In this document: positions 17,374 to 25,359 of the stretch, one piece after another | Layout: the number at the start of each line of letters is the position of its first letter | How positions within the stretch are numbered: position 1 is the first letter of the stretch | Assembly: GCA_036802945.1 (NCBI GenBank) | Contig: DAIRVG010000011.1 | Location: forward strand, 1 to 64,000 | Direction of reading: 5' to 3' | Length of the DNA: 64,000 nucleotides | Origin: Gp6-AA40 sp036802945 | GTDB lineage: Bacteria > Acidobacteriota > Vicinamibacteria > Vicinamibacterales > UBA2999 | The notes under the pieces: model-generated | Told to the model about the DNA's origin: nothing | Databases searched by the model: none | The model's input: the letters and a program-made list of their open reading frames with translations, nothing else | Translations under genes and position numbers: made by a program

Positions 17374-18411
17374 CTACTTCGACGGTTTGTTCGCGCCTTC
17401 TGCGGCTCTCTTCTCTTCGGCCCGAGCTCCAGCGAGAGTGTTATACAAGCCGTAATTCCCCTCGTGGCACGCGTGCTCGAACAGCGGGCCGATACTCTTC
17501 TTCCAGGGCGTCTCTGCGGTCCAGGGTTTTGCCCACGTCGCGGGATCGTCGACCGTGAATTGATAACGCATCGTGTCCTCGGCCACGCGTGTGAAGCGCT
17601 CGGTGAGACGCATGTTCTCGCTCGCTCCCTGGAACGCCGTCTTGTCGGTGAAATTCGTGGTCTCGATGACCAGCGTATTGCCCTCCCAACGGCCACGCGA
17701 GCTTCCCATCATCTGGCGGATGCTTTGTGGCATCTGTGGACGCCCGTCCAGCGGGATGATGCGGACGTCATGCAGCATCTCGACGAGAATCATCACGTAT
17801 CCAGGGATCTGTACAAATTGATAGTTGTTGTTATAGGCGCCGGCGAGCATTGGCGGCCCGTCGCGGTCCATGAGGATGCAACGGACGCTCAACGACTGGT
17901 TCTGTACGGCGTCGGTGGCGGCGCCCATTCGCTTTCTCGCCTCCGCACGCTCGGCAGCTCTCTTCTGTCCTGCCGCTGTCATGGGAGGAATTCTCCCACC
18001 GGCCGGATCCACGATCATCGACGTGCGCAGGTTCAACGCGAACCCTCCCTGGCTGCGGTCCAACCCGAACTGCGTAAAGTCATAGTGCACATCGAGGATG
18101 GTTCCGGGTTCGGTCTGCTCACCTTCGACTTCGGCTGCCTTCTTGATAAGTTCGAGCGCTTCCTCTTGTGTAAAAAAGTCCTTGTTGACGTCCTTCGGCC
18201 GCTCGAGAGGCGTATACGTCGTGTTGGTCCAGAAGCCCTGCAGATCGGGCTGGCCATCCGGTGTACGCGGCTGAGTGTACGGCTTCGCCGGCGTTCCGTT
18301 CGTTTTCGCGGCGGCCGACGTCGCCTGGCCGGCTGCCGGCATCGTCGGCAACAACATGCCCGCGATCAGAACGATCAGACCGCTTGCTGAAACGAGAAAT
18401 CGATGGTTCAT
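17374..18411 (-). CDS. Secreted protein of unknown function, RWEG-motif family (member 1)
   Basis: A 345-residue exported protein, second of three genes in a minus-strand operon. The signal peptide is MNHRFLVSASGLIVLIAGML...PAAGQ. The family core here is: QPDLQGFWTNT (Gly-[Ile/Val/Phe]-Trp) near residue 50; RCILMDRDGPPML near 165; VMILVEMLHDVRIIPLDGRP near 195; GRWEGNTLVIETTNFTD near 228; MRLTERFTRV near 250; then FTVDDPATWAKPW near 275. Late Cys/His residues (FEHACHEGNYG) may bind a ligand. The start at 18411 follows GGGAG and skips a six-residue upstream extension. No known enzyme family was recognised. Confidence 0.8.
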   Translation of the reverse strand: MNHRFLVSASGLIVLIAGMLLPTMPAAGQATSAAAKTNGTPAKPYTQPRTPDGQPDLQGFWTNTTYTPLERPKDVNKDFFTQEEALELIKKAAEVEGEQTEPGTILDVHYDFTQFGLDRSQGGFALNLRTSMIVDPAGGRIPPMTAAGQKRAAERAEARKRMGAATDAVQNQSLSVRCILMDRDGPPMLAGAYNNNYQFVQIPGYVMILVEMLHDVRIIPLDGRPQMPQSIRQMMGSSRGRWEGNTLVIETTNFTDKTAFQGASENMRLTERFTRVAEDTMRYQFTVDDPATWAKPWTAETPWKKSIGPLFEHACHEGNYGLYNTLAGARAEEKRAAEGANKPSK

Positions 18412-18433
18412 CTCGAATCTCCCTTTCACCTTG

Positions 18434-19252
18434 TCACTTGCCCGGCTGTTTGCGGAGATGCCCGTAGATCAAGTCTTCGACAAATTCCACGCACCTGAAA
18501 TCCATGATCTGCGCACTCTTGTCCAGGCGCCGATAGATGGGCATGCTCATCTTCCACGGACGCGTGAACACTTTCGGGTCCTCGATCGTCGCTTCGTACA
18601 GGAGATGGTCGGGGCCCGTGGCGGTAAAACGTTCGACCACGTGCAGTGCGTCGCTATGGAAGTTTCCGGCCCTGTCGAACCAGGTCTGGTCGTTGAAGCC
18701 CGTGGTGTCGACCACCAGCGTTTCCCCCTCCCAGCGCCCGTTCGACCAGCCCATCCAGCTATCGGCTGGGGCCTCTTTGTGATCGTCCATGTAGATCGTG
18801 CGGACCGCACGCGCAAACGTGTGGACCATCATGATGTACTTCTGGGTCTGAATGATCTGGAATGGGAAAGGCATATAGGTGGCGCGTGGCACACCCGGCA
18901 GATAGCATTTGATTTCAGGATCCAGGGTCAACCGTTTCTCAAAGTTCTCCTTCTTTTTCGCTGCCGCCGCCGGCTGGTACGGGATCGGGCCACCCTCCAC
19001 GACGCCCATACCCGGAGGCACCGCGGCAGCCGCACCGAGTGCGGTCACGATCCCAGGCGCCGCCGCATGGCCCTCGACGTCCCAACTCGCTTCGTTGAGC
19101 GCCTGCCAGATCCCATTCAAGTTGGGTTTGCCATCCGCTGAACGCGGCGCCTTATAAGTGGAGGTCTGACCAGCCGCTCCTGTCGCGCACAACCACAGGA
19201 CGGTCGCCATGGCGACTGGAACAATCGTCGATCGTCTGAAGCGATCGCGCAT
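18434..19252 (-). CDS. Secreted protein of unknown function, RWEG-motif family (member 2)
   Basis: A 272-residue exported protein, first gene of the minus-strand operon. It has signal peptide MRDRFRRSTIVPVAMATVLW...AAGQ, then KPNLNGIWQALNEA (G-I-W), CYLPGVPRATYMPFPFQI, RTIYMDDHKEAP, NGRWEGETLVVDTTGFNDQT, NFHSDALHVVERFTATGPD and ATIEDPKVFTRPWKM. The order is the same as in members 1, 3 and 4. The start at 19252 is chosen for the signal peptide; two in-frame ATGs lie upstream without ribosome sites. The next gene starts 22 bp after its stop. The function is unknown. Confidence 0.78.
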   Translation of the reverse strand: MRDRFRRSTIVPVAMATVLWLCATGAAGQTSTYKAPRSADGKPNLNGIWQALNEASWDVEGHAAAPGIVTALGAAAAVPPGMGVVEGGPIPYQPAAAAKKKENFEKRLTLDPEIKCYLPGVPRATYMPFPFQIIQTQKYIMMVHTFARAVRTIYMDDHKEAPADSWMGWSNGRWEGETLVVDTTGFNDQTWFDRAGNFHSDALHVVERFTATGPDHLLYEATIEDPKVFTRPWKMSMPIYRRLDKSAQIMDFRCVEFVEDLIYGHLRKQPGK

Positions 19253-19396
19253 CTGATAGATTTCTCGATGCATCACGGCCATTGAGTAGCACCGCAAATT
19301 CAGCAGTTGTTTCGGCTGCCGGGCTATTGAACGCCCCCATGGGCGTCTAGTCAAGACAATTGCGGCGCATGCAAGAAGTGTTGCTAGAATCGGCCC

Positions 19397-20293
19397 GTGC
19401 TTTCCAGAAGAGAGATGCTTTTGGCTCCCCTGGCCGTGATGGCCGCGAAAACGGCCTTTGCCGCCGGGAAGATGACCCTCGCCATTCACCAGAACACGTC
19501 CGCCGGCGCCGGCTATCGAAAGTCGCTCGAAGGCTGGTCTCGCGCGGGAATCAAATACGTCGAAATCACGAACGGGCTTCTGGACGAGTTTCTGAAAACC
19601 GAGACCCTGCCAGCCGCTCGTCGAGTCCTCACCGACCTGGGGCTGACGCCGGTCAGCGGTGCGTGCGGCGTGGGCGGTCTCTGGGAGCCGAATCCCAATC
19701 GCGCCGCATCACTCGAGAATTTCAAGAAACGTTGCGAGATGTTCGCAACGCTTGGACTGACCCGCATTTATGCTCCAACCGCCACCACTCAGAAATTCAC
19801 GCCGGACGACTACAAGGCCGGCGCGGACAACATGCGCGAGGTCGGGGAGATTGCCAAGCAGTTCGGCATGGTCGCCATGGCCGAGGCCGTCCGCGCGTCG
19901 ACGTTCATCTCGACGCTGACCACGCTCCTGCGAATGACGCGCGAAGCCGCGCATCCGAACATGGCGCCCTTGCTCGATTTCTATCACTTCTGGTCTGGCC
20001 TCAACAAACTCGAGGATCTCGATCTGATTCGTCCCCGTGAAATCGGGCACGTGCACTTTCAGGATGTGCCCGACATGCCGCGAGAGTTGTTGGACAACAC
20101 GACGCGGTTCATTCCCGGCGATGGCATTGCTCCCCTGACCGCGATCCTGCGGAAGCTCTCGAGCAAGGAATATGCGGGTCCCCTCTCCGTCGAGCTTTTC
20201 CTGCCGAAATTTCAGCAAGGCGATCCTTTTGAAATAGCGCGCGAGATCCGCCAGAAAGCGGAAAACGTCATGCGTCGGGCGCGCGTGATGTGA
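19397..20293 (+). CDS. Sugar phosphate isomerase/epimerase-like TIM-barrel protein, exported
   Basis: A 298-residue xylose isomerase-like TIM-barrel (AP endonuclease 2) protein. The N-terminus, MLSRREMLLAPLAVMAAKTAFA, has a paired Arg followed by a hydrophobic run, a short Tat-like signal. Barrel motifs are YVEITNGLLDEF near residue 55, MAEAVR near 155, PLLDFYHFW near 198, IGHVHFQDVPDMPRE near 215 and GPLSVELFLPKF near 270; Glu, Asp, His and Glu there are likely metal ligands. The substrate is unknown. It is divergent from the RWEG operon, with 144 bp between. GTG 19397 is used; ATG 19415 is possible. Confidence 0.8.
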   Translation: MLSRREMLLAPLAVMAAKTAFAAGKMTLAIHQNTSAGAGYRKSLEGWSRAGIKYVEITNGLLDEFLKTETLPAARRVLTDLGLTPVSGACGVGGLWEPNPNRAASLENFKKRCEMFATLGLTRIYAPTATTQKFTPDDYKAGADNMREVGEIAKQFGMVAMAEAVRASTFISTLTTLLRMTREAAHPNMAPLLDFYHFWSGLNKLEDLDLIRPREIGHVHFQDVPDMPRELLDNTTRFIPGDGIAPLTAILRKLSSKEYAGPLSVELFLPKFQQGDPFEIAREIRQKAENVMRRARVM

Positions 20294-20354
20294 TCGAGGT
20301 TCAGGCACGCGGCCTCACCAGGCCGCCGGCCGGCGCAGGGGGAGGACACACGAT

Positions 20355-20393
20355 ATGAATCCGCTTTGCCATCCCGTTATCCGATCAAGTTGA
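20355..20393 (+). CDS. Possible 12-residue leader peptide
   Basis: An ATG at 20355 is preceded by GGGGGAGGACACACGAT, a near-ideal ribosome site, yet the frame stops after 12 codons (MNPLCHPVIRSS). It lies 79 bp before the NHL-repeat gene, which has its own site. It may be a leader peptide or the remnant of a lost gene start. No other gene is seen between 20294 and 20471. Confidence 0.25.
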   Translation: MNPLCHPVIRSS

Positions 20394-20471
20394 ACGTCGT
20401 CGGGGTCAGGCCATGACGCCGGCGGAAAGGTCAGAGCCCCAGGCCTGCGTTACGCACGGGAGGAAGACAAC

Positions 20472-21488
20472 ATGCGGCACACAAGCATAATGAAATGCCT
20501 GATCGGCATCATCCTCGTTGCGGCGATTGGATCGACTCGAGAAGAGGGAATCATCGCTCAAGGAAGTAGCGACCCGAATGTCGCGCCTAATCCGTATCGC
20601 GTGGACGAGGGGTGGGCGAAGCTGGCCGAGGGTCGCAAGTGGGGCGCGGCGGTGGGCGTTGACATCGATCGCGACGGGAGGAGCGTCTGGGTGTTCGATC
20701 GCTGCGCCACGGCCGACGATTGCTCCGGTTCGAACCTTGCGCCGATCCAGAAATTCGATGCGTCCGGCCGTCTTGTCGCGAGCTTTGGCGCCGGAATGTT
20801 CAACTACCCGCACGGTCTCTTTGTCGATCGCGATGACAACGTCTGGGTGTCCGACGGGAGGGCAAAAAACGGCAAGGGCCACACGGTCATGAAATTCAGT
20901 CCCGCGGGAGCGCTCTTGATGACCCTGGGCAAGCCCGGGGTGCCAGGCGCGGGGCCGGATACGTTCAACGGGCCCTCTGACATCTTGATTGCGCCGAACG
21001 GCGACATCTTCGTCGCAGATGGCCATGGCGGTGACACGAACGCACGGATTGTGAAGCTGTCAAAGGATGGGAAATTCATCAAGGCGTGGGGAAAGAAAGG
21101 TTCAGGGCCCGGCGAGTTCGACTCGCCGCACGGTCTTGCTATGGATTCCGCCGGGCGGCTCTTCGTCGCCGACCGCTCGAACAGCCGCATCCAGGTGTTC
21201 AACCAGGACGGTCAATTCCTCTTTGAATGGCGGCAATTCGGCCGGCCGAGCGGCGTCTTCATCGACAAGAAGGACGTGATTTACGTCGCCGACTCGCAAT
21301 CGACTGAACAGGCGAATCCGGGCTACAAGCAAGGCATTCGGATCGGGAGTGCCAAGGACGGCAAGGTCGCAGCCTTCATCCCGTGGACTGAAACGAACAC
21401 GCTGGAAGGCGTCGCGGCGGATGACCAGGGAAATGTCTATGGGGGCTACACGAACACGTTGAATTTTCGACGGTTCGTGAAAAAGTGA
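20472..21488 (+). CDS. NHL-repeat propeller protein, exported
   Basis: A 338-residue propeller related to the protein at 11259. The leader MRHTSIMKCLIGIILVAAIG is followed by NPYRVDEGWAKLAEGRKWG. NHL blades are visible: GRSVWVFDRC, FNYPHGLFVDRDDNVWVSDG, FNGPSDILIAPNGDIFVADGHGG, FDSPHGLAMDSAGRLFVADRSN, FGRPSGVFIDKKDVIYVADS and LEGVAADDQGNVYGGY. The ligand or reaction is unknown; such proteins are often called lyase- or lactonase-like. GGGAGGAAG precedes the ATG. Its stop shares bases with the next start. Confidence 0.83.
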   Translation: MRHTSIMKCLIGIILVAAIGSTREEGIIAQGSSDPNVAPNPYRVDEGWAKLAEGRKWGAAVGVDIDRDGRSVWVFDRCATADDCSGSNLAPIQKFDASGRLVASFGAGMFNYPHGLFVDRDDNVWVSDGRAKNGKGHTVMKFSPAGALLMTLGKPGVPGAGPDTFNGPSDILIAPNGDIFVADGHGGDTNARIVKLSKDGKFIKAWGKKGSGPGEFDSPHGLAMDSAGRLFVADRSNSRIQVFNQDGQFLFEWRQFGRPSGVFIDKKDVIYVADSQSTEQANPGYKQGIRIGSAKDGKVAAFIPWTETNTLEGVAADDQGNVYGGYTNTLNFRRFVKK

Positions 21489-21886
21489 TGCCGTTGAGTT
21501 CTCAAGCGGACATCATTCGCGGTGCTCCCTACTTCCCAGTCCCGGATGTATCGAGCATCGGAACCTACTATCGCGACGCGCTCGGCTTTCAGTGCGAGTA
21601 TTCGGCTGGCAACCCCCCGGAATTTGCTGTCTATAGTCGAAACGGTTCCCCTGTCATGTTCCGGCGTGTTCCAGAGCCAGGCCTGATCTGTCCAAATGAG
21701 GCGCAGGGAGGCACCTGGGATGTCTTCTTTTGGGTGAACGACGTTGAGGCGCTGCACGCTGAACTTGTAACCAAAGGCGCGGTCATCGTCTATCCGCCAG
21801 TGATTCAGCCGTACGGGATGAAGGAGTTCGCGATAAGAGATCCGAATGGCTATGTGTTGGGCTTCGGTCAAACATGGCCGGCTTGA
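21488..21886 (+). CDS. VOC (glyoxalase/dioxygenase fold) family protein
   Basis: A 132-residue single-domain vicinal-oxygen-chelate protein. It begins with PYFPVPDVSSIGTYYRDALGFQCEY, the beta-alpha-beta of the fold, continues with VFFWVNDVEALHAELVTKGAV, and ends with MKEFAIRDPNGYVLGFGQ, the usual closing strand with a metal-ligand Glu region. It has no export signal. The ATG at 21488 overlaps the stop of the NHL gene (TGATG), so translation is likely coupled. Its role could be ring-cleavage, isomerase or resistance; the sequence does not decide. Confidence 0.8.
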   Translation: MPLSSQADIIRGAPYFPVPDVSSIGTYYRDALGFQCEYSAGNPPEFAVYSRNGSPVMFRRVPEPGLICPNEAQGGTWDVFFWVNDVEALHAELVTKGAVIVYPPVIQPYGMKEFAIRDPNGYVLGFGQTWPA

Positions 21887-21890
21887 GTGG

Positions 21891-21907
21891 CGGGGCGGGT
21901 CGCCCCG
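21891..21907. terminator. GC hairpin after VOC gene
   Basis: CGGGGCG, a 3-base loop, then CGCCCCG: a perfect 7-bp stem four bases after the VOC stop codon. No T-run follows, so it may be a weak terminator or a structural element. Confidence 0.35.
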
Positions 21908-21981
21908 TCTGTCTGGACAGCGTTGAGGAGCGCGACCGTCCGTCGCGAATAACGCCAAATGCGTCACACAAGGAGATTCCA

Positions 21982-22470
21982 ATGAAGCACATGACTCGAT
22001 GGGCGATGATCAACCTGGTGTTAGTGGCCCTTCTCGCATTGTTTGCTGTCGCGGTGACCGTCTCCGGTCAATCCTCGACAACGGGCAATCCACTCGTGGG
22101 CGCGTGGAGGGTGACAGAGACCGTGGATGCGAACGGGTCGGCGATTACCAATCCTCAACCCGGTCTGTACATCTTCGCGAAGCAACATTACAGCTTCACG
22201 CGCATCCAGGGCACCAAGCCGCTGCCTAACTATCCGTCGAACGACAAGGCGACCGAGGCGGACAAGGCCGCGGTGTTCAATGCGCTGTACCTCAACACCG
22301 GCACGTACACGGTGACCGGGAAGATGCTGGCCACGAAAGCCATGGTGGCTAAGAGCGCGTTCGCCATAGGCGGCGCCGGAAACCAGTACGACTTCAATGT
22401 GACGGGGAACACGCTCGTACTTACCCAGAAACCAGCGGGAGCCGTCATAAAACTGGTCCGCCTTGAATAG
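21982..22470 (+). CDS. Lipocalin-like exported protein
   Basis: A 162-residue exported protein with a signal peptide through residue 28 (VSGQSS). NPLVGAWRVTETVD near residue 35 is the opening strand of lipocalin-like (DUF4488-type) domains. YIFAKQHYSFTRIQG and GTYTVTGKMLATKAMV continue the antiparallel barrel, ending in NTLVLTQKPAGAVIKLVRLE. It is a small hydrophobic-ligand or stress-related protein by fold; nothing more specific can be said. AAGGAGATTCC precedes the ATG at 21982. It overlaps the following MBL gene by eight bases. Confidence 0.75.
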   Translation: MKHMTRWAMINLVLVALLALFAVAVTVSGQSSTTGNPLVGAWRVTETVDANGSAITNPQPGLYIFAKQHYSFTRIQGTKPLPNYPSNDKATEADKAAVFNALYLNTGTYTVTGKMLATKAMVAKSAFAIGGAGNQYDFNVTGNTLVLTQKPAGAVIKLVRLE

Positions 22471-23506
22471 CATCCCTGCGCTTGCCATCGTCTTCAGCCT
22501 TGCTGCCACCAGCGTGTCCGCCCAACAGGGGCCGGCGGCAAGGGACTTTGACGCGGAGATTCGAGCCGCGATGCAGTCGGCCAAGACCGCGGCGGCGTTC
22601 GAGTTTCTCGGCACGCTGGTCCGGACGTGCCTCTTGCCTCAGAGCGGTGGCGAAGACACGAGGGACGTACTCCCGAACTACGTCACGAACCCCGCCAGCG
22701 TACCCGCGCGTGACACCTGGTACGCGGACCCCGCGAAGGTCTACGACAATCTCTACTTCGTCGGCGGCAAGGTTCATTCGGCCTGGGCGTTGACGACGAC
22801 CGACGGGATCATCCTCATCGATACGATCTTTCCGTACAACTCCGAGGAGCTGATCGTCGGCGGTTTGAAGAAGCTCGGCCTCGATGCCAAAAACATCAAG
22901 TACGTGCTCATCTCCCACGCTCACGGCGACCACATAGGTGGCGCCGAGATGCTGCAGGCCCGGTATGGCGCCCGCGTCGTCATGGGCGCGCCTGACTGGG
23001 ATGCGGTCGCGAAGTATCCGAACCGGTACAAGACGATGTCGCCAAAGCGCGACATCGTCGCCACCGACGGCATGAAGATCACACTTGGCGGGACCACTGT
23101 GACCACATGGCTGACTCCTGGCCATACCCCAGGCACGATGTCCTACACCTTCAGCGTGTTGGACAGACGCAAGCCGGTCAACGTCGCCTATTCCGGTGGC
23201 ACAGCGTTCAATTTCGTAAACAACACACCGGATCCCGGCATCAAGAATTTCCAGACGTACATCGAGTCGGCGCAGCACATGGCGGCGAAAGCTGCCGCTA
23301 CGGGCGCAACCGTCCTCCTCTCCAACCATTCGGAGTTCGATCAGGCGTTCAACAAGAACAGGATGCTTGGCGGTCGCGGTGACGGTCCGCATCCGTACGA
23401 GCTCGGGGCCGAATGGGTCCAGCGCTATTTTCAGGTTATGCAAGGTTGCGCGAGGGCAGCGCAGCTCGGACTGGAACAGAAGCTGGCAGATGCGCGCAAG
23501 CGGTAG
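22463..23506 (+). CDS. Exported MBL-fold hydrolase (B3-like), paralogue 1
   Basis: A 347-residue metallo-beta-lactamase-fold protein with a signal peptide (IVFSLAATSVSAQQ). The metal site is complete: SHAHGDHIGG near residue 153 (HxHxDH), GHTPGTMSY near 218, and NHSEFDQ near 290, the order seen in subclass B3-like enzymes. The segment WYADPAKVYDNLYFVGG before the core is shared with the paralogue at 25360. The start is TTG 22463, overlapping the lipocalin gene by eight bases, which implies coupled translation. Beta-lactam hydrolysis cannot be assumed; many relatives are lactonases or of unknown substrate. Confidence 0.82.
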   Translation: MNSIPALAIVFSLAATSVSAQQGPAARDFDAEIRAAMQSAKTAAAFEFLGTLVRTCLLPQSGGEDTRDVLPNYVTNPASVPARDTWYADPAKVYDNLYFVGGKVHSAWALTTTDGIILIDTIFPYNSEELIVGGLKKLGLDAKNIKYVLISHAHGDHIGGAEMLQARYGARVVMGAPDWDAVAKYPNRYKTMSPKRDIVATDGMKITLGGTTVTTWLTPGHTPGTMSYTFSVLDRRKPVNVAYSGGTAFNFVNNTPDPGIKNFQTYIESAQHMAAKAAATGATVLLSNHSEFDQAFNKNRMLGGRGDGPHPYELGAEWVQRYFQVMQGCARAAQLGLEQKLADARKR

Positions 23507-24130
23507 ATGACAAACGACATGAACAAGCTGGCCCTCGTCTGCGCCATCGCCGGCCTCGTTGTTGCGCAGCCGGGTTCGGCGCTCGCGCAGCCGACATCGG
23601 ATCGATTCGAATTGGGCGTCCAGGTGTCGTCGGTGATCTCGAGCCAGTTCGACGCCACCGACGTCGGGCTCGGCGGTCGGTTTGCGTGGCATCCAGTTGA
23701 ACCGCTCGGAATCGAATCGGAGATCAACCTCTATCCGGGAGATTTTCCGGACCAGCGCGCGTTCAGTCGTGGTCGCGTCGAGGGTCTGTTCGGTGTCACG
23801 GTGGGGCCTCGGTTCGGCCGTCTCAGGCCCTTCGCAAGGCTGCGGTCAGGGTTCCTGAGTATTCGCGAAGCGCCGCGGCCATTCCCCTGCATTCTGATCT
23901 TCCCGCCACCGCTGTCATGCGCGCTCGCTTCGGGGCGCACGCTCCTGGCATTCGACATTGGAGGTGGCGTCGACGTGTTCGCGACGCAAAGGACATTCGT
24001 TCGCGTTGACGCCGGTGATCGCGTCCTGAAGTACCCGGGGCCGGTCTTCGCCAGGAACTCTACGAGGCGAGACGACGCATTCTTCAGCCACGACTTCCGG
24101 TTCGCAGCCGGTGCCGGTCTGCGGTTTTAG
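23507..24130 (+). CDS. Outer-membrane beta-barrel protein
   Basis: A 207-residue protein with signal peptide (NKLALVCAIAGLVVAQPGSALAQ) and alternating amphipathic strands typical of a small outer-membrane barrel: RFELGVQVSSVISS, DVGLGGRFAWHPVEPLGIESEINLY, VTVGPRFGRLRPFARLRSG, LAFDIGGGVDVFATQRTFVRVDAGDR. It ends FRFAAGAGLRF, with the terminal Phe used by the Bam machinery. It begins at the base after the MBL stop codon (ATG 23507, or 23519), so the two are almost surely one transcript. No ligand is known. Confidence 0.75.
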   Translation: MTNDMNKLALVCAIAGLVVAQPGSALAQPTSDRFELGVQVSSVISSQFDATDVGLGGRFAWHPVEPLGIESEINLYPGDFPDQRAFSRGRVEGLFGVTVGPRFGRLRPFARLRSGFLSIREAPRPFPCILIFPPPLSCALASGRTLLAFDIGGGVDVFATQRTFVRVDAGDRVLKYPGPVFARNSTRRDDAFFSHDFRFAAGAGLRF

Positions 24131-24194
24131 CCACTCACGCGGACCGGGCACGTCACCTTTGAGGTTTTGTGACGGAAACACGAGGAGAAAGACG

Positions 24195-25217
24195 ATGAGA
24201 GTCAGAGGAGTTGTCGCCTGCATTTGTCTGATCGCGCTGCCATCCGTTGCGACAGGTCAAGGGTCACCGAAGGTCCATGAGCTGAAGGCATCGCCCGCCA
24301 CTGTTCATCGCGGCTTCTTCGACGCGTCCCTCAAGCCGGTTCTGACGATCGACTCTGGCGATATCGTCCGTCTCGAGACCGCCACCGGCAATCCGCGATA
24401 TTTCGAGAAGCTCGGCGTACCAAAAGACAAGATTCCGGCCGAGCTCTATGCCGTCTATGAAGGCGTTGAAGGTACGGGGCGAGGTGACCACACTCTCAAT
24501 GGCCCCATAGCCATCCGCGGCGCGGAGCCTGGTGACACGCTCGAGATCCGGATTCGCGCAGTTGACGTGCGACTTCCGATCGCAGGCCAGGGGTTCGTGC
24601 CGAATCGGGGTCTCCTCCCTGACGAGTTCCCGTATGCCAAGGACCGCGTTCTCTGGATTGACATGACCCGCAAGACGGTGGAGTACGCCCCTGGAGTCGA
24701 GGTGCCGGTCAAGCCGTTTTGGGGCGTGATTGGCGTTGCGCCGCCGTCGGGTATGGGACGAGTGCCGAGTGGCCCGCCCAACATATTTGGTGGGAATCTC
24801 GACAACCGGGATCTCGGTGCGGGGAGCACGTTGTATCTGCCTGTTCATGTCTCCGGCGGATTGCTTTCGATCGGGGATGGACATGCCGTGCAGGGGTACG
24901 GCGAGGTATGTCTGTCGGCGGTTGAGGCGTCGCTCAAGGGAGAAATTCAAGTGGTGCTGCACAAGGGGCGCGCCATGCGTTGGCCCCGCGCCGAAACGGC
25001 GACGCACTACATCACGATGGGGCTGAATGCGGATCTCGACGAGGCCGCGAAGATTGCCACGCGCGAGATGCTCGACTTTCTTGTCGAGAATAAGGGGCTG
25101 TCGCGAGACGACGCGTACATGCTGGCGAGCGCGGCGATGGATCTGGTCGTGACCCAGGCCGTGGACGGGACCAAGGGTATTCACGCCTTGATGCCGAAGG
25201 GAATCTTCCGAAAATAG
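24195..25217 (+). CDS. Acetamidase/formamidase family protein, exported
   Basis: A 340-residue member of the FmdA/AmdA amidase family with an added signal peptide (VVACICLIALPSVATGQG). Recognisable blocks are HTLNGPIAIRGAEPGDTLEIRI, WGVIGVAPPSGMGRVPSGPP, FGGNLDNRDLGAGSTLYLPV and LSIGDGHAVQGYGEVCLSAVE. Conserved His, Asp and Asn here bind metal in the family. Cytoplasmic members hydrolyse formamide or acetamide to ammonia and the acid; the leader points to periplasmic use. GAGGAGAAAGACG precedes ATG 24195. Confidence 0.85.
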   Translation: MRVRGVVACICLIALPSVATGQGSPKVHELKASPATVHRGFFDASLKPVLTIDSGDIVRLETATGNPRYFEKLGVPKDKIPAELYAVYEGVEGTGRGDHTLNGPIAIRGAEPGDTLEIRIRAVDVRLPIAGQGFVPNRGLLPDEFPYAKDRVLWIDMTRKTVEYAPGVEVPVKPFWGVIGVAPPSGMGRVPSGPPNIFGGNLDNRDLGAGSTLYLPVHVSGGLLSIGDGHAVQGYGEVCLSAVEASLKGEIQVVLHKGRAMRWPRAETATHYITMGLNADLDEAAKIATREMLDFLVENKGLSRDDAYMLASAAMDLVVTQAVDGTKGIHALMPKGIFRK

Positions 25218-25235
25218 GTGTGATCACGAAGACGC

Positions 25236-25343
25236 AGGCCGACCTGAAGGTCGGCCTCTACGTCCGGCTTTGTAGAGGCGGACCTTCAGGTCCGCCTAGC
25301 CCTCTACGTCCGGCTTTGTAGAGGCGGACCTTCAGGTCCGCCT
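25236..25343. repeat. Three GC palindromes including a 46-bp tandem duplication
   Basis: Three hairpins fill the interval: AGGCCGACCT-GA-AGGTCGGCCT at 25236-25257, then AGGCGGACCT-TC-AGGTCCGCCT at 25276-25297 and again at 25322-25343. The last two lie in a 46-bp direct duplication that also contains CTCTAC...GTAGAG hairpins. The array ends just before the ribosome site of the MBL gene at 25360. A relative lies at 35701. It looks like a REP-type element or a terminator array. Confidence 0.85.
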
Positions 25344-25359
25344 AGCAGGGAGGTCAGAA

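Noticed and set aside
22445..23692. A 415-codon minus-strand frame opposite the MBL gene at 22463
   Set aside because: It is an Arg/His/Val-rich shadow of the genuine MBL gene, whose metal motifs are complete on the plus strand.
25236..25343. CRISPR array
   Set aside because: There are only two copies of the unit, joined without unique spacers, and the unit is itself a palindrome. No cas gene is present.
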